A DNA stretch of 61,043 bases from Clostridiales bacterium UBA1740 (GTDB taxonomy: Bacteria; Bacillota; Clostridia; Oscillospirales; CAG-272), in assembly GCA_002315715.1 (NCBI GenBank), contig DCHY01000033.1, positions 1 through 61,043 of the forward strand, read 5' to 3'. Below, in pieces: positions 7,883 to 16,290 of this stretch; position 1 is the stretch's first letter, and each line of letters opens with the position of its first letter. The position numbers and the translations under genes were made by a program. The notes under the pieces were generated by a model, which saw nothing but the letters and a program-made list of their open reading frames with translations, was not told the origin of the DNA and did no database searches.

Positions 7883-7916
7883 ATGCTTCCTTGTCAAAAC
7901 AGGGAAGCATTTTTAT
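7883..7916 (+). terminator. Terminator of the CNNM-yerC operon
   Basis: Stem ATGCTTCC(T)TGT / ACA(G)GGAAGCAT with a CAAA loop, followed by TTTTA, five bases after the stop at 7877. Confidence 0.8.
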
Positions 7917-8101
7917 ATATATATATTTTACATAACCCGCGCGACGTTATCTTTATGGAAGAAAACCGCACAGAACGAAAAACCGCACTTGAAAACCGAT
8001 AACCGTTACGTTATTTTGCTCAAAAATCAGATTGCCCGTAAAACGTTTTTGTGCAAATAAAACAAACTTTATGTTTTTTCAAACTTTTTCTCAAAAAACC
8101 A

Positions 8102-8130
8102 TTGACACAAAACGGCGTTTGGATTATACT
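8102..8130 (+). promoter_or_regulatory. Promoter of the amino-acid ABC operon
   Basis: TTGACA (8102-8107), 17 bp, TATACT (8125-8130), with the start of transcription expected near 8137. Confidence 0.85.
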
Positions 8131-8148
8131 GTAATCACTTCAGCACAC

Positions 8149-8172
8149 TAAAGCGTTAAAGCGTTAAAGTGT
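8149..8172 (+). repeat. Tandem 8-bp repeat in the ABC operon leader
   Basis: Units TAAAGCGT, TAAAGCGT and TAAAGTGT follow without gaps, then TAAATCAA. They lie just after the predicted transcription start and 24 bp before the ATG. Confidence 0.8.
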
Positions 8173-8195
8173 TAAATCAAAAGGAGATTACAAAA

Positions 8196-9008
8196 ATGAA
8201 AAAGATTATCACTCTCGTACTTGCCTTGGCAATGGCATTTGCCGCTACTCTTGCACTGACGTCCTGTGGCGAAAAGACCGACTGGGAAAAGGTGGAAGAA
8301 AAAGGATATTTCGTATGCGGTATCACCGGATACGCTCCCATGAACTACTTTAACGATGACGGCGACCTTGTCGGCTTCGATACCGAATTTGCACAGGCAG
8401 TCGCAGAAGAACTCGGCGTTGAAGTCAAATTCCAGACCATTTCTTGGGGTTCCAAATACCTTGAACTCAACAGCGGTTCCATCGACGCTATTTGGAACGG
8501 TTACACTTACGGTAATGAATCCGACGGTAAATCCCGTACCGAATACGTTGATTTCAGCTACGCTTACCTCAACAACAGCCAGTGCGTCGTCGTTTCCAAC
8601 ACGATTGCCGCATCTTTGAAATCCGCTGAGGATTTTGCTACCCTCAGAGGCGCTGCCGAGGGCGGTTCTTCGGGTGAAGCTATCGCAGAAGAACTCACCG
8701 CCAACTACACGGCTTCCGCATCTCAGGCATCCGCACTTCTTGACCTTGCCGGCGGTCAGTGCGACTTCGTCGTTATCGACGCCGTTATGGCTAACGAATA
8801 CGTCGGAAAAGGCGATTATACCAACCTCGTTATCAGCGATGCCGTCGTTCCCGAAGGCGAAGTGTTCGCTATCGGATTCCGCAAAGGTTCCGACCTCACC
8901 GCGAAGATCAACGAAGCCATCGTAAAGGTTCAGGCAAGCGGCAAACTCGCCGAAATCGCCGAGAAGTACGACCTTACCAATTCGCTTATTCCCAACATCG
9001 GCAAATAA
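8196..9008 (+). CDS. Amino acid ABC transporter substrate-binding lipoprotein
   Basis: A 270-residue extracellular binding protein of the polar amino acid family (SBP_bac_3). The N terminus is a lipoprotein signal with lipobox LTSC and lipidated Cys24. The two-lobed domain shows VCGITGYAPMNYFNDDGDLVGFDTE and IDAIWNGYT, with the C-terminal helix EIAEKYDL. The ATG at 8196 follows AAGGAG by 10 bp. It leads the operon with a permease and an ATPase. The exact substrate is not fixed; the Glu/Asp, Gln, Cys or Arg group is likely. Confidence 0.95.
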   Translation: MKKIITLVLALAMAFAATLALTSCGEKTDWEKVEEKGYFVCGITGYAPMNYFNDDGDLVGFDTEFAQAVAEELGVEVKFQTISWGSKYLELNSGSIDAIWNGYTYGNESDGKSRTEYVDFSYAYLNNSQCVVVSNTIAASLKSAEDFATLRGAAEGGSSGEAIAEELTANYTASASQASALLDLAGGQCDFVVIDAVMANEYVGKGDYTNLVISDAVVPEGEVFAIGFRKGSDLTAKINEAIVKVQASGKLAEIAEKYDLTNSLIPNIGK

Positions 9009-9026
9009 TCATTCCGTCAATGAATC

Positions 9027-9054
9027 GGGATCGGCTGTGAAAACGGCCGGTCCC
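9027..9054 (+). promoter_or_regulatory. Intercistronic hairpin after the binding-protein gene
   Basis: GGGATCGGC pairs with GCCGGTCCC (one G-T pair) around an ~10-nt loop. No T-run follows, so it is not a full terminator. Such hairpins commonly protect the binding-protein message and so set its excess over the permease; that role here is inferred. Confidence 0.6.
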
Positions 9055-9092
9055 CTCTTGGCGTTTACAGAACAATCAAAACGGAGAATCTT

Positions 9093-9743
9093 ATGTCTTT
9101 TCAAGCAATCAATGCACTTCTTCTCGACGGTTTTGCGAGAAACTGTCTGCTTTTCTTTTTAACACTTTTATTGGCATTGCCTCTCGGCGTCATCGTCTTG
9201 TTCGGATCCAAGTCGAGATTTAAGCCTTTGCGGTATCTTGTCCGCGGTTTTGTTTGGGTGATTCGCGGTACACCTCTGATGCTTCAGCTTTTCGTCGTCT
9301 TTTACGTACCGGGAATGCTCTTTCACGTATCGCTGCTGTCCGACCGCTTTACGGCGGCTCTCGTGGCGTTCGTCATCAATTACGCCTGCTATTTTTCGGA
9401 AATTTACCGGGGCGGCATCGAGGCGATTCCCAAGGGACAGTTTGAGGCCGCGCAAGTGCTCGGCATCAGTAAAAAAGATACTTTTTTCAAAGTCACGTTG
9501 CCTCAGGTGGTTAAAAGAATCGTTCCGCCTCTCGGAAACGAAGTGATAACGCTTGTAAAAGATACCTCCCTTGCACGTGTCATTTCCGTTGCGGAAATCT
9601 TTTATGCAAACGAAGTCAAAATTCTTTCGTACGGTATCGTTTGGCCGCTCTTCTACATCGGCGCCTTCTTCTTGATTTTCGTCGGTGCACTGACGCTCGG
9701 TCTTCGTTATCTCGAAAAGAAATTATCTTACTACACGCTGTGA
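9093..9743 (+). CDS. Amino acid ABC transporter permease
   Basis: A 216-residue HisM/GlnP-type permease with about five TM segments. The inner-membrane coupling loop reads EAAQVLGISKKDTFFKVTLPQ (residues 116-136), the EAA motif that contacts the ATPase. RGTPLMLQLF near residue 58 is also typical. It is preceded by ACGGAGAATCTT and lies 7 bp before the ATPase gene. It is the only permease, so the transporter is presumably a homodimer in the membrane. Confidence 0.95.
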   Translation: MSFQAINALLLDGFARNCLLFFLTLLLALPLGVIVLFGSKSRFKPLRYLVRGFVWVIRGTPLMLQLFVVFYVPGMLFHVSLLSDRFTAALVAFVINYACYFSEIYRGGIEAIPKGQFEAAQVLGISKKDTFFKVTLPQVVKRIVPPLGNEVITLVKDTSLARVISVAEIFYANEVKILSYGIVWPLFYIGAFFLIFVGALTLGLRYLEKKLSYYTL

Positions 9744-9750
9744 GGTCCTT

Positions 9751-10536
9751 ATGAGTTTACTTGAAGTGAATAACATCAAAAAAAGTTTCGGGAAAGCGGA
9801 TATTCTCAAGGGCGTCAGCTTTTCTCTCGACGAAGGGGAAGTCCTTTCCATCATCGGTTCCTCCGGAGGAGGAAAAACCACGCTTCTTCGTTGCTTGAAC
9901 TTCCTCGAAATCCCGAACGAAGGCGAGATCGTTTTGAACGGGAAAAAAGTGTTTTACGTTGAAAACGGTATTCCCACGGTTGCCAAAGATGCGCAAAAAG
10001 GCATGGGCATGGTTTTTCAGCAGTTCAATCTTTTTCCGCAGTACAGTGTCATGGACAACCTTCTTTTGGCGCCCAAACTTGAGGCGAAAAAAAGTCCCGA
10101 TTATAAGCAAAAGAAAAAAGAAATTTTGAAAAAATTGGTAGCAAAAGCCGAGTCGCTTCTCGCCGCCACCGGGCTTTCCGAAAAGAAAGATTTTTATCCC
10201 TGCATGCTTTCCGGCGGACAGCAACAGCGTGTCGCCATCGCGCGGGCTTTGATGCTCGAACCCGACATTCTTTGTTTTGACGAGCCGACGTCGGCTTTGG
10301 ACCCCGAACTGACGGGGGAAGTCTTGAAAGTCATCAAAAAACTGCGCGAAGAGGGCAGGACGATGATCATCGTCACCCACGAATTGATGTTTGCCAAGCA
10401 CGTATCGGACAAGATCATTTTCATGGCGGACGGCAACATTTGCGAAATGGGCACGCCGGAGGAAGTCATTGACCATCCGAAAGAGGCAAAAACGCAGGCG
10501 TTTATCAAAAGCGACCTTTCTGCAACGGAATATTGA
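9751..10536 (+). CDS. Amino acid ABC transporter ATP-binding protein
   Basis: A 261-residue GlnQ/HisP-type ATPase powering the import system. Walker A is GSSGGGKTT (residues 36-44), the signature is LSGGQQQRVAIARAL (about 152-166), Walker B is ILCFDEPTSALDP (about 172-184), and the H-loop histidine is in IVTHEL. An insert of Lys-rich residues at about 108-135 lengthens the helical region. It ends the operon; no strong terminator follows before the next promoter at 10578. Confidence 0.96.
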   Translation: MSLLEVNNIKKSFGKADILKGVSFSLDEGEVLSIIGSSGGGKTTLLRCLNFLEIPNEGEIVLNGKKVFYVENGIPTVAKDAQKGMGMVFQQFNLFPQYSVMDNLLLAPKLEAKKSPDYKQKKKEILKKLVAKAESLLAATGLSEKKDFYPCMLSGGQQQRVAIARALMLEPDILCFDEPTSALDPELTGEVLKVIKKLREEGRTMIIVTHELMFAKHVSDKIIFMADGNICEMGTPEEVIDHPKEAKTQAFIKSDLSATEY

Positions 10537-10577
10537 AAGTTTCTTTAGAAAAAAAACAAAATTCGTGGGAAAAGGTA

Positions 10578-10606
10578 TTGCAATTTGAAAACGCCCATGT
10601 TATACT
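10578..10606 (+). promoter_or_regulatory. Promoter of the membrane protein gene at 10652
   Basis: TTGCAA (10578-10583), 17 bp, TATACT (10601-10606), with extended -10 TGT. Confidence 0.75.
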
Positions 10607-10651
10607 GTTTCTGTAGAATTATATCAGCACTGCTGAGAAAGAGGTATTGGT

Positions 10652-11389
10652 GTGCAATTTTTGATTGATATCGCCCAAAAAATTCATAGCGAACTGTTCG
10701 AAGGCGAATGGTTTTGCGGATTGAAAGACTTGGTTGCGGGTACCTTGAACGACCTTAACCCGTTGCTCATTCCTGCCATTTTTGCCATCTTCGGAATCGT
10801 CTTTTTGCTTTACGGCAAGAAAATGATGCCGCTTTGGAAATTCCTCTTTATGTTTTCCGTCGGCTTCATCGGTGCATTCGTTTACATTGCACCCCTGCTT
10901 TCGTTCATCTCCATTGACGCTTGGATCGTCGGTGCGATCGTCGGTGTTCTTTGCGGCCTGCTTTCGAGATATCTCTATCTCTGCGTCATGATCGGTGCAT
11001 GCGGTTTCGCGGGATACTTCCTCACCGCTACCTTCCTCGTCAATATCGAGGTTGTGAACGGTCTTATCGCCGCTGTCCCTGCCGGCATCGGTATTTACGT
11101 AGCTTATGCACTCGTTGCCGGTGTTTGTATGCTGTTTGTCTTCCCGCTTCTCAAGTGGATTGAGATGGCAACGACATCCTTTGGCGGTGCATGCGGTATT
11201 TACTTCGCTGCCGTTGCCGCTTTCCCGGCAATCAAACTTTCCACCCTTATCGCGCTTCCTTCCGTTAAACTTGACGTTCTCGGAAACTTCTTCCTCCCGA
11301 CCGAATTCTTCGCCGCTGACTTTATCGCCGTCGGCGTTCTCTTCCTCGTCGGTTTTATTACCCAAATCACAACGCGTAAACAGTATTGA
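10652..11389 (+). CDS. Multi-pass membrane protein of unknown function
   Basis: A 245-residue protein with about seven hydrophobic segments covering residues 35-240 (for example LIPAIFAIFGIVFLLYG and WIVGAIVGVLCGLLSRYLYL), rich in Gly, Ala, Phe and Ile. The layout recalls small eukaryotic-type DUF4203 membrane proteins, but I cannot assign a family. The start is GTG at 10652, with AAAGAGG 9 bp upstream. It forms a single-gene unit between its promoter (10578-10606) and a strong terminator. Location in the cell membrane is clear; function is not. Confidence 0.8.
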   Translation: MQFLIDIAQKIHSELFEGEWFCGLKDLVAGTLNDLNPLLIPAIFAIFGIVFLLYGKKMMPLWKFLFMFSVGFIGAFVYIAPLLSFISIDAWIVGAIVGVLCGLLSRYLYLCVMIGACGFAGYFLTATFLVNIEVVNGLIAAVPAGIGIYVAYALVAGVCMLFVFPLLKWIEMATTSFGGACGIYFAAVAAFPAIKLSTLIALPSVKLDVLGNFFLPTEFFAADFIAVGVLFLVGFITQITTRKQY

Positions 11390-11395
11390 TTCGCT

Positions 11396-11428
11396 AAAAC
11401 GGCTGTCCTTTCGGACGGCCGTTTTTTT
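11396..11428 (+). terminator. Intrinsic terminator
   Basis: Stem ACGGCTGTCC / GGACGGCCGT with a TTTC loop and seven T, seven bases after the stop at 11389. Confidence 0.9.
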
Positions 11429-11476
11429 GTCGCCGTTTTTTCTTTGCGTTTCATCACGCTTTCGCGACTAAAGTTG

Positions 11477-11505
11477 TTGACAAGCGTCAATATTTAGTGT
11501 AAAAT
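11477..11505 (+). promoter_or_regulatory. Promoter of the transketolase to polC region
   Basis: TTGACA (11477-11482), 17 bp, TAAAAT (11500-11505). It is the only clear promoter ahead of the run of tightly packed genes from 11546 to 16214. Confidence 0.75.
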
Positions 11506-11545
11506 AATAAGCGTAAAAATATATAAAATAGTAAGGGGCATCAAA

Positions 11546-12391
11546 GTGGATAAGAAAGAACTTCTTTCACTCAAGAAAATCGCCAATCAAGTGCGAATCG
11601 GCATTGTGGACGGCGTGTATGCGGCAGGATGCGGCCATCCCGGCGGATCGCTCTCCATTGCCGACATTTTAACCTATCTCTATTTCAAAGAGATGAAGGT
11701 CAATCCCGAAAATCCGAAGGATCCCACGCGCGACCGCTTCGTTCTCTCGAAAGGACATACGGCACCGGGCCTTTACGCCACCTTGGCGCTGCGCGGATTT
11801 TTCCCGGTTGAGGAACTCAAGACGCTTAGAAAATACGGTGCCCGTCTTCAGGGACACCCCGATATGAAACACATCCCCGGCATCGATATGTCGACGGGCT
11901 CACTCGGCCTCGGCATTTCCGCCGCTTGCGGCATGGCACTTGCCGCCAAAATCGACAAGAAAGATTACCGCACCTACGCCATCCTCGGCGACGGCGAAAG
12001 TGAAGAGGGACAGGTTTGGGAGGCCGCGATGTTCGCCGCTCATTATCACCTCGACAACCTGTGCGCTATCGTCGACTGGAACGGCTTGCAAATCGACGGC
12101 AAGGTTACCGAAGTCATGAACCCCACCCCCCACGACGAAAAATTCCGTGCGTTTGGTTGGCACGTCATCTCGGTTGACGCCCACGACTTTGAGCAGCTCG
12201 AGGCTGCCTTTGCCGAGGCACGCGCCACCGTCGGACAACCCACCGTCATCATCGCCAAATCCACCAAGGGCAAGGGCGTTTCTTACATGGAAAACTCCGT
12301 TGATTGGCACGGCAAAGCACCCAAGACCGAAGAATATGAAATCGCAATGAAGGATCTTCTTGCGATTGCGAAAACGCTGGAGGAGGCATAA
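11546..12391 (+). CDS. Transketolase, N-terminal (TPP-binding) subunit
   Basis: A 281-residue N-terminal half of a split transketolase, moving two-carbon ketol units in the pentose phosphate pathway. GHPGGSLSIADIL near the start and the TPP motif GDGESEEGQVWEA (about residues 149-161) with the closing N of DWN are present. The start is GTG at 11546 after AAGGGG. The C-terminal subunit follows with 1 bp between genes, as usual for archaeal- and Clostridia-type split enzymes. It supplies pentoses without the oxidative pathway. Confidence 0.95.
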   Translation: MDKKELLSLKKIANQVRIGIVDGVYAAGCGHPGGSLSIADILTYLYFKEMKVNPENPKDPTRDRFVLSKGHTAPGLYATLALRGFFPVEELKTLRKYGARLQGHPDMKHIPGIDMSTGSLGLGISAACGMALAAKIDKKDYRTYAILGDGESEEGQVWEAAMFAAHYHLDNLCAIVDWNGLQIDGKVTEVMNPTPHDEKFRAFGWHVISVDAHDFEQLEAAFAEARATVGQPTVIIAKSTKGKGVSYMENSVDWHGKAPKTEEYEIAMKDLLAIAKTLEEA

Positions 12392-12392
12392 A

Positions 12393-13343
12393 ATGGCAGA
12401 TAAGAAAGCAACGAGAGAATCCTACGGTGCGGCGCTTGCCGAACTCGGCGATTCCTTTGATTTTGTCGTTTTGGATGCCGACTTAGCAGCCGCTACCAAA
12501 ACGGGTACGTTTAAGAAAAAATTCCCCGACCGCTTCTTTGATTGCGGTATCGCGGAAGGCAATATGATGAGCGTGGCAGCCGGCATTGCCGCGACGGGAA
12601 AAACGGTTTTCGCTTCTTCCTTCGCCATGTTTGCCGCCGGCCGTGCCTTTGAACAGGTCAGAAACAGCATCGGCTATCCTCATCTCAACGTCAAAATCGG
12701 CGCAACGCACGCCGGCATCACCGTCGGAGAAGACGGTGCCACCCACCAGTGCAACGAGGATTTGGCTCTTATGAGAACGATTCCCGGTATGACGGTCGTC
12801 AACCCTGCCGATGCGACGGAAGCGTTTGCCGCCGTCAAAGCCGCCCTTACCACCGACGGACCTTTCTATCTCCGATTCGGCAGATTCCCGGTGCCCGATC
12901 TTTCGAGCGAACTTGAAAATTACAAGTTTGAACTCGGCAAAGGCGTCGTTTACCGCGAAGGCAAGGATTGTACCGTCGTTGCCACCGGCTTTATGGTGCA
13001 TCTCGCCGTCGAAGCGGCGGAAAAACTCGCGGCGGAGGGCATCTTTGTTCGCGTTATCGACATCCATACGGTCAAACCCATTGATAAAGAACTTCTTAAA
13101 AAAGCCGCCGAGGAAACCGGCGCTATCGTCACCGCGGAAGAGCACAACGTCATCGGCGGTCTCGGTGCTGCCGTGTGCGAGGCCGTTTGCGAAGCCTGCC
13201 CCGTGCCCGTTATCCGTGTCGGCGTGGAAGACGCTTTCGGAAAGAGCGGCTCCGTTCCCGCGCTTCTGGAAGGCTACGGCTTGACCGCCGACCACATCGT
13301 TGAAAGTGTTAAAAAAGCCGTTTCGATGAAACGCGGAAAGTGA
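12393..13343 (+). CDS. Transketolase, C-terminal subunit
   Basis: A 316-residue partner of the preceding gene, with the pyrimidine-binding transketolase domain (about residues 8-170; FFDCGIAEGNMMSVAAGIA carries the family Glu that activates TPP) and the transketolase C domain (190-305). ATG at 12393 follows AGGAGGCATAA. An upstream in-frame codon would run back into the first subunit and is rejected. The pair sits directly before pyrH, with 9 bp between. Confidence 0.95.
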   Translation: MADKKATRESYGAALAELGDSFDFVVLDADLAAATKTGTFKKKFPDRFFDCGIAEGNMMSVAAGIAATGKTVFASSFAMFAAGRAFEQVRNSIGYPHLNVKIGATHAGITVGEDGATHQCNEDLALMRTIPGMTVVNPADATEAFAAVKAALTTDGPFYLRFGRFPVPDLSSELENYKFELGKGVVYREGKDCTVVATGFMVHLAVEAAEKLAAEGIFVRVIDIHTVKPIDKELLKKAAEETGAIVTAEEHNVIGGLGAAVCEAVCEACPVPVIRVGVEDAFGKSGSVPALLEGYGLTADHIVESVKKAVSMKRGK

Positions 13344-13352
13344 GAAGCAGAG

Positions 13353-14051
13353 ATGAAACGCGTACTTTTGAAACTCTCCGGTGAAGCCCTTTCCGCCAAA
13401 AACGGAAATATTTACGATACCGATTTCGTCGATGCCGTTGCCACCACGCTCAAAGCGGCGGTGGACGAAGGTTTCGAGATCGCCGTCGTCATCGGCGCCG
13501 GCAATATCTGGCGCGGAAGACAGGGCAAAGATATGGATAGAGCCACTGCCGACCATATGGGTATGCTCGCCACCGAAATCAACTCCCTTTGTCTGAAAGA
13601 AGCCTTGATTCGTGCCGGTGCGAAAGCCACCGTCATGAGTTCCGTTCCCATGCCTCCCTTCGCGGACGGTTACAGTCCCGAGAGAGCCAAAACCGCCCTT
13701 GCCGAAGGCACCGTCGTGATTTTCGGCGGCGGACTCGGTGTTCCCTTCATGTCTACCGATACGGCAGGTGCCGTCAGAGCGGCGGAAGTAGGAGCCGAGG
13801 CGATGCTCATGGCGAAAAACATCGACTACATCTACACCGACGATCCCCTCGTCAACAAAGATGCGGAAAAGATTTTGTCTATCAAAGCGTCCGAGATTCT
13901 TTCGAGAGGCCTTCGTGCCATCGACTTTACCGCGACCGCTTTCTGTATGTCGGCAAAACTTCCCATTCGCATTTTCGGACTCAAGAATCCTGCCGATATC
14001 CTTGCCGCTTTGCGCGGTGAAAAAGTCGGCACCGTCGTCATCCCCGAATAA
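13353..14051 (+). CDS. pyrH: UMP kinase
   Basis: A 232-residue cytosolic hexameric enzyme phosphorylating UMP to UDP. The amino-acid-kinase fold is shown by KRVLLKLSGEAL, the glycine-rich VVIGAGNIWRG (about residues 45-55) and FGGGLGVPFMSTDTAG (about 125-140); the later YTDDPLVNKDA is diagnostic. It starts the pyrH-frr-uppS-cdsA-dxr-rseP-ispG-polC order typical of Clostridia, but here the usual rpsB-tsf pair is replaced upstream by transketolase genes. Confidence 0.97.
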   Translation: MKRVLLKLSGEALSAKNGNIYDTDFVDAVATTLKAAVDEGFEIAVVIGAGNIWRGRQGKDMDRATADHMGMLATEINSLCLKEALIRAGAKATVMSSVPMPPFADGYSPERAKTALAEGTVVIFGGGLGVPFMSTDTAGAVRAAEVGAEAMLMAKNIDYIYTDDPLVNKDAEKILSIKASEILSRGLRAIDFTATAFCMSAKLPIRIFGLKNPADILAALRGEKVGTVVIPE

Positions 14052-14077
14052 AAAATCCGAATAAAAGGAGAACACAT

Positions 14078-14632
14078 ATGAAATACGATACCAAAGAATG
14101 CGAAAGCAGAATGCAAAAAAGCATCGCTTCCTACCGTGAGGCACTCTCCACCATTCGCGCCGGCCGTGCCAACCCCGACGTTTTGAAGAAAATCACCGTG
14201 GATTACTACGGTTCTCCCACCGCCATCTCCGCTATTGCGGAAATCAAGGTCACCGATGCCAGAACCATCACCATCACGGCATGGGATAAGTCCGCGATGA
14301 AGGGCATTGAAAAAGGCATTTTGACCTCCGATCTCGGCATCAATCCGCAAAACGACGGTTCTTGCATCCGTCTTTCTTTCCCCCCGATGACCGAAGAGAG
14401 AAGAAAAGAACTCTCAAAACAGGTATCGAAAATGGGTGAGGATGCGAAGGTTGCCGTCCGCAACATTCGCCGCGATGCCAACGACGCTGTCAAAGCCATG
14501 AAGAAGAATTCCGAAATGACCGAGGACGAAGTCAAAACGGCAGATAAAGCCGTTCAGGATTTGACCGACAAATTCATCAAGGAAATCGACGCCGTTACCG
14601 CAGAAAAATCGAAAGAAATCATGGAGATTTAA
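14078..14632 (+). CDS. frr: Ribosome recycling factor
   Basis: A 184-residue factor that splits post-termination ribosomes together with EF-G. Conserved blocks include the tRNA-like tip segment RAGRANPDVLKKI, VDYYGSPT, and the C-terminal three-helix bundle with VRNIRRDANDAVK (about residues 128-140) and VQDLTDKFIKEID. Length and sequence are normal. AAAAGGAG precedes the ATG. Confidence 0.97.
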   Translation: MKYDTKECESRMQKSIASYREALSTIRAGRANPDVLKKITVDYYGSPTAISAIAEIKVTDARTITITAWDKSAMKGIEKGILTSDLGINPQNDGSCIRLSFPPMTEERRKELSKQVSKMGEDAKVAVRNIRRDANDAVKAMKKNSEMTEDEVKTADKAVQDLTDKFIKEIDAVTAEKSKEIMEI

Positions 14633-14637
14633 TTTTC

Positions 14638-15375
14638 ATGTTCGGGAAGAAAAAGACCGACACCTTCGTATGCGACGAGCGCTTGGACCACGTCGCCGTC
14701 ATCATGGACGGAAACGGAAGATGGGCGCAAAAGCGCGGCCTTCCAAGAACCGCCGGGCATAAGGCAGGTGCCGACGCCGTGGAAGAAATCTTAAAGGTAT
14801 TCAGAGAAATCGGCGTGCACACCGTCACCCTCTACGCCTTTTCCACCGAAAATTGGAAAAGACCGAGGGAGGAGGTCGATGCTATCATGTCGCTGCTGTC
14901 TCTGTACCTTGAAAACCACGTCAAGCCGAAAATGGAGGAAGACGACGGTTTTTGTTTGCGCTTTCTCGGCGATTTGTCAAAACTTCCCGCCGATCTTTCG
15001 GCAAAATGCCGCGAGATTGAATCTCTCAAAAAAGACCGACCTTTCCTCGTGCAGGTAGCCTTGAACTACGGCGGACGGGATGAGATCCTCCGCGCCGTCA
15101 ACTCCCTGCTTGCGGGCGGGGTGAAAACCGTCGATGGGGACACCTTCTCGCAGTATCTCGATACGGGCGGCGTACGCGATCCCGACCTTCTTATCCGGAC
15201 GGGCGGCGATATGCGTCTGTCGAATTTTCTGCTTTGGCAGAGCGCCTACACCGAGTTTTATTTTACCGATACGTTATTCCCCGACTTCGGGCGCGCCGAT
15301 GTTCTCGACGCCGTCCGTGATTTTTACAAGAGAAAACGCCGCTTTGGCGGATTAAATAAGGAAGAAAAACCATGA
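14638..15375 (+). CDS. uppS: Undecaprenyl diphosphate synthase
   Basis: A 245-residue cis-prenyltransferase making the C55 lipid carrier for cell wall synthesis. The catalytic Asp lies in VAVIMDGNGRWAQKRG (residues 17-32). RTAGHKAGAD, TLYAFSTENWKRP and the C-terminal DLLIRTGGDMRLSNFLLWQ (substrate binding) are all present. It is spaced 5 bp from frr, and cdsA overlaps its end by 4 bp. Confidence 0.97.
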   Translation: MFGKKKTDTFVCDERLDHVAVIMDGNGRWAQKRGLPRTAGHKAGADAVEEILKVFREIGVHTVTLYAFSTENWKRPREEVDAIMSLLSLYLENHVKPKMEEDDGFCLRFLGDLSKLPADLSAKCREIESLKKDRPFLVQVALNYGGRDEILRAVNSLLAGGVKTVDGDTFSQYLDTGGVRDPDLLIRTGGDMRLSNFLLWQSAYTEFYFTDTLFPDFGRADVLDAVRDFYKRKRRFGGLNKEEKP

Positions 15376-16214
15376 AACAGCGTATTATCACCGCTTTGGT
15401 TATATTACTTTGTCTATTCCCGTTCTTTTGGTTTTCCGATACCGTCGAGTATTCCATCGTCCTGTCGGCTTTGTCCCTCATCGGTACGTTTGAAATGCTC
15501 CGTGTCTTCGGAGAGCAAAAGCACTGGATTTTGGCAGTCCCCGCCTACCTTTTAAGCGCATCACTGCCCGTTTTGTCTTTCCTTTGCATCACGAAAGGAT
15601 GGCTTTCGACACACGATTTTTTGCTCCTTGTCTGTGCTTCTTTCGTCGTGTATCTTTTATACCTTTTCTTCGTCGCCGTGATGGCGCAGGGAGATTTGAA
15701 ATTTGCGGAAATTTCCGAGATTTTCGCCGCTGTCTTCTATATCGTCGCCTCTTTTACGGCACTGACCGTCATCCGTTATTTGGCGCCCGACCTTCGTTTG
15801 ATTGGGCCTATCTTTATTGCCGCGTGGATTACCGACGTGTTTGCCTATTTTGTCGGCTACCTCTTCGGCAAGCATAAACTCATCCCGAAAGTCAGCCCCA
15901 AAAAGACCGTGGAAGGTTCCGTCGGCGGCATCGTGTTTGCCACCGCTTTCTTCCTTCTGTACGGCTATATCCTCTCGTGCTTTACCGATATCACCCCCGA
16001 TTATCCCGTGCTTGCGATTTCCGGATTCGTCCTTTCCATCGTGGCACAAATCGGCGACCTTTTGATGTCGCTTATCAAGCGTGAACACGGTGTCAAGGAT
16101 TACGGAAAACTGTTTCCGGGACACGGCGGCGTTCTCGACCGCTTTGACTCCATTCTTGCGGTTTGCGCGGTTTGGATGATGATTTGTCTTTTGACCAATC
16201 CCCTTACTCTGTAA
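15372..16214 (+). CDS. cdsA: Phosphatidate cytidylyltransferase
   Basis: A 280-residue membrane enzyme making CDP-diacylglycerol, the branch point of phospholipid synthesis. About seven TM segments are visible. The C-terminal family signature is conserved: SPKKTVEGSVGG (near 176-187) and SLIKREHGVKDYGKLFPGHGGVLDRFDS (about 236-263). Start ATGA overlaps uppS. A terminator-like hairpin lies 46 bp downstream. Confidence 0.96.
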   Translation: MKQRIITALVILLCLFPFFWFSDTVEYSIVLSALSLIGTFEMLRVFGEQKHWILAVPAYLLSASLPVLSFLCITKGWLSTHDFLLLVCASFVVYLLYLFFVAVMAQGDLKFAEISEIFAAVFYIVASFTALTVIRYLAPDLRLIGPIFIAAWITDVFAYFVGYLFGKHKLIPKVSPKKTVEGSVGGIVFATAFFLLYGYILSCFTDITPDYPVLAISGFVLSIVAQIGDLLMSLIKREHGVKDYGKLFPGHGGVLDRFDSILAVCAVWMMICLLTNPLTL

Positions 16215-16260
16215 GAAAATCGATTTTCCGAAAAACCGACTTTTTCAGTTTGCACTATCG

Positions 16261-16290
16261 ACCGCTGCGTTTTTGACGTGGCGGTTTTTC
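16261..16290 (+). terminator. Terminator-like attenuator between cdsA and dxr
   Basis: Ten paired bases ACCGCTGCGT / ACGTGGCGGT (two G-T pairs) with a TTTTG loop, then a T-run to 16289. It sits inside an otherwise continuous operon, 17 bp before the dxr ATG, so it probably lowers rather than stops transcription into dxr. Confidence 0.65.

Larger units (their letters stand above)
7878..8195 (+). other. 318-bp intergenic region: terminator, promoter and 8-bp tandem repeat
   Basis: Holds the terminator of the CNNM operon (7883-7916), an AT-rich stretch with no open frame of note, the promoter TTGACA (8102-8107), 17 bp, TATACT (8125-8130), and a leader with three tandem copies of an 8-bp unit (8149-8172). 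Confidence 0.7.

Noticed and set aside
12483..14144. Long open frame of 553 codons antisense to transketolase and pyrH
   Set aside because: It covers clearly recognised genes on the other strand, is Gly/Arg/His/Phe-rich without domains, and has no ribosome site. It arises from the codon bias of the real genes.
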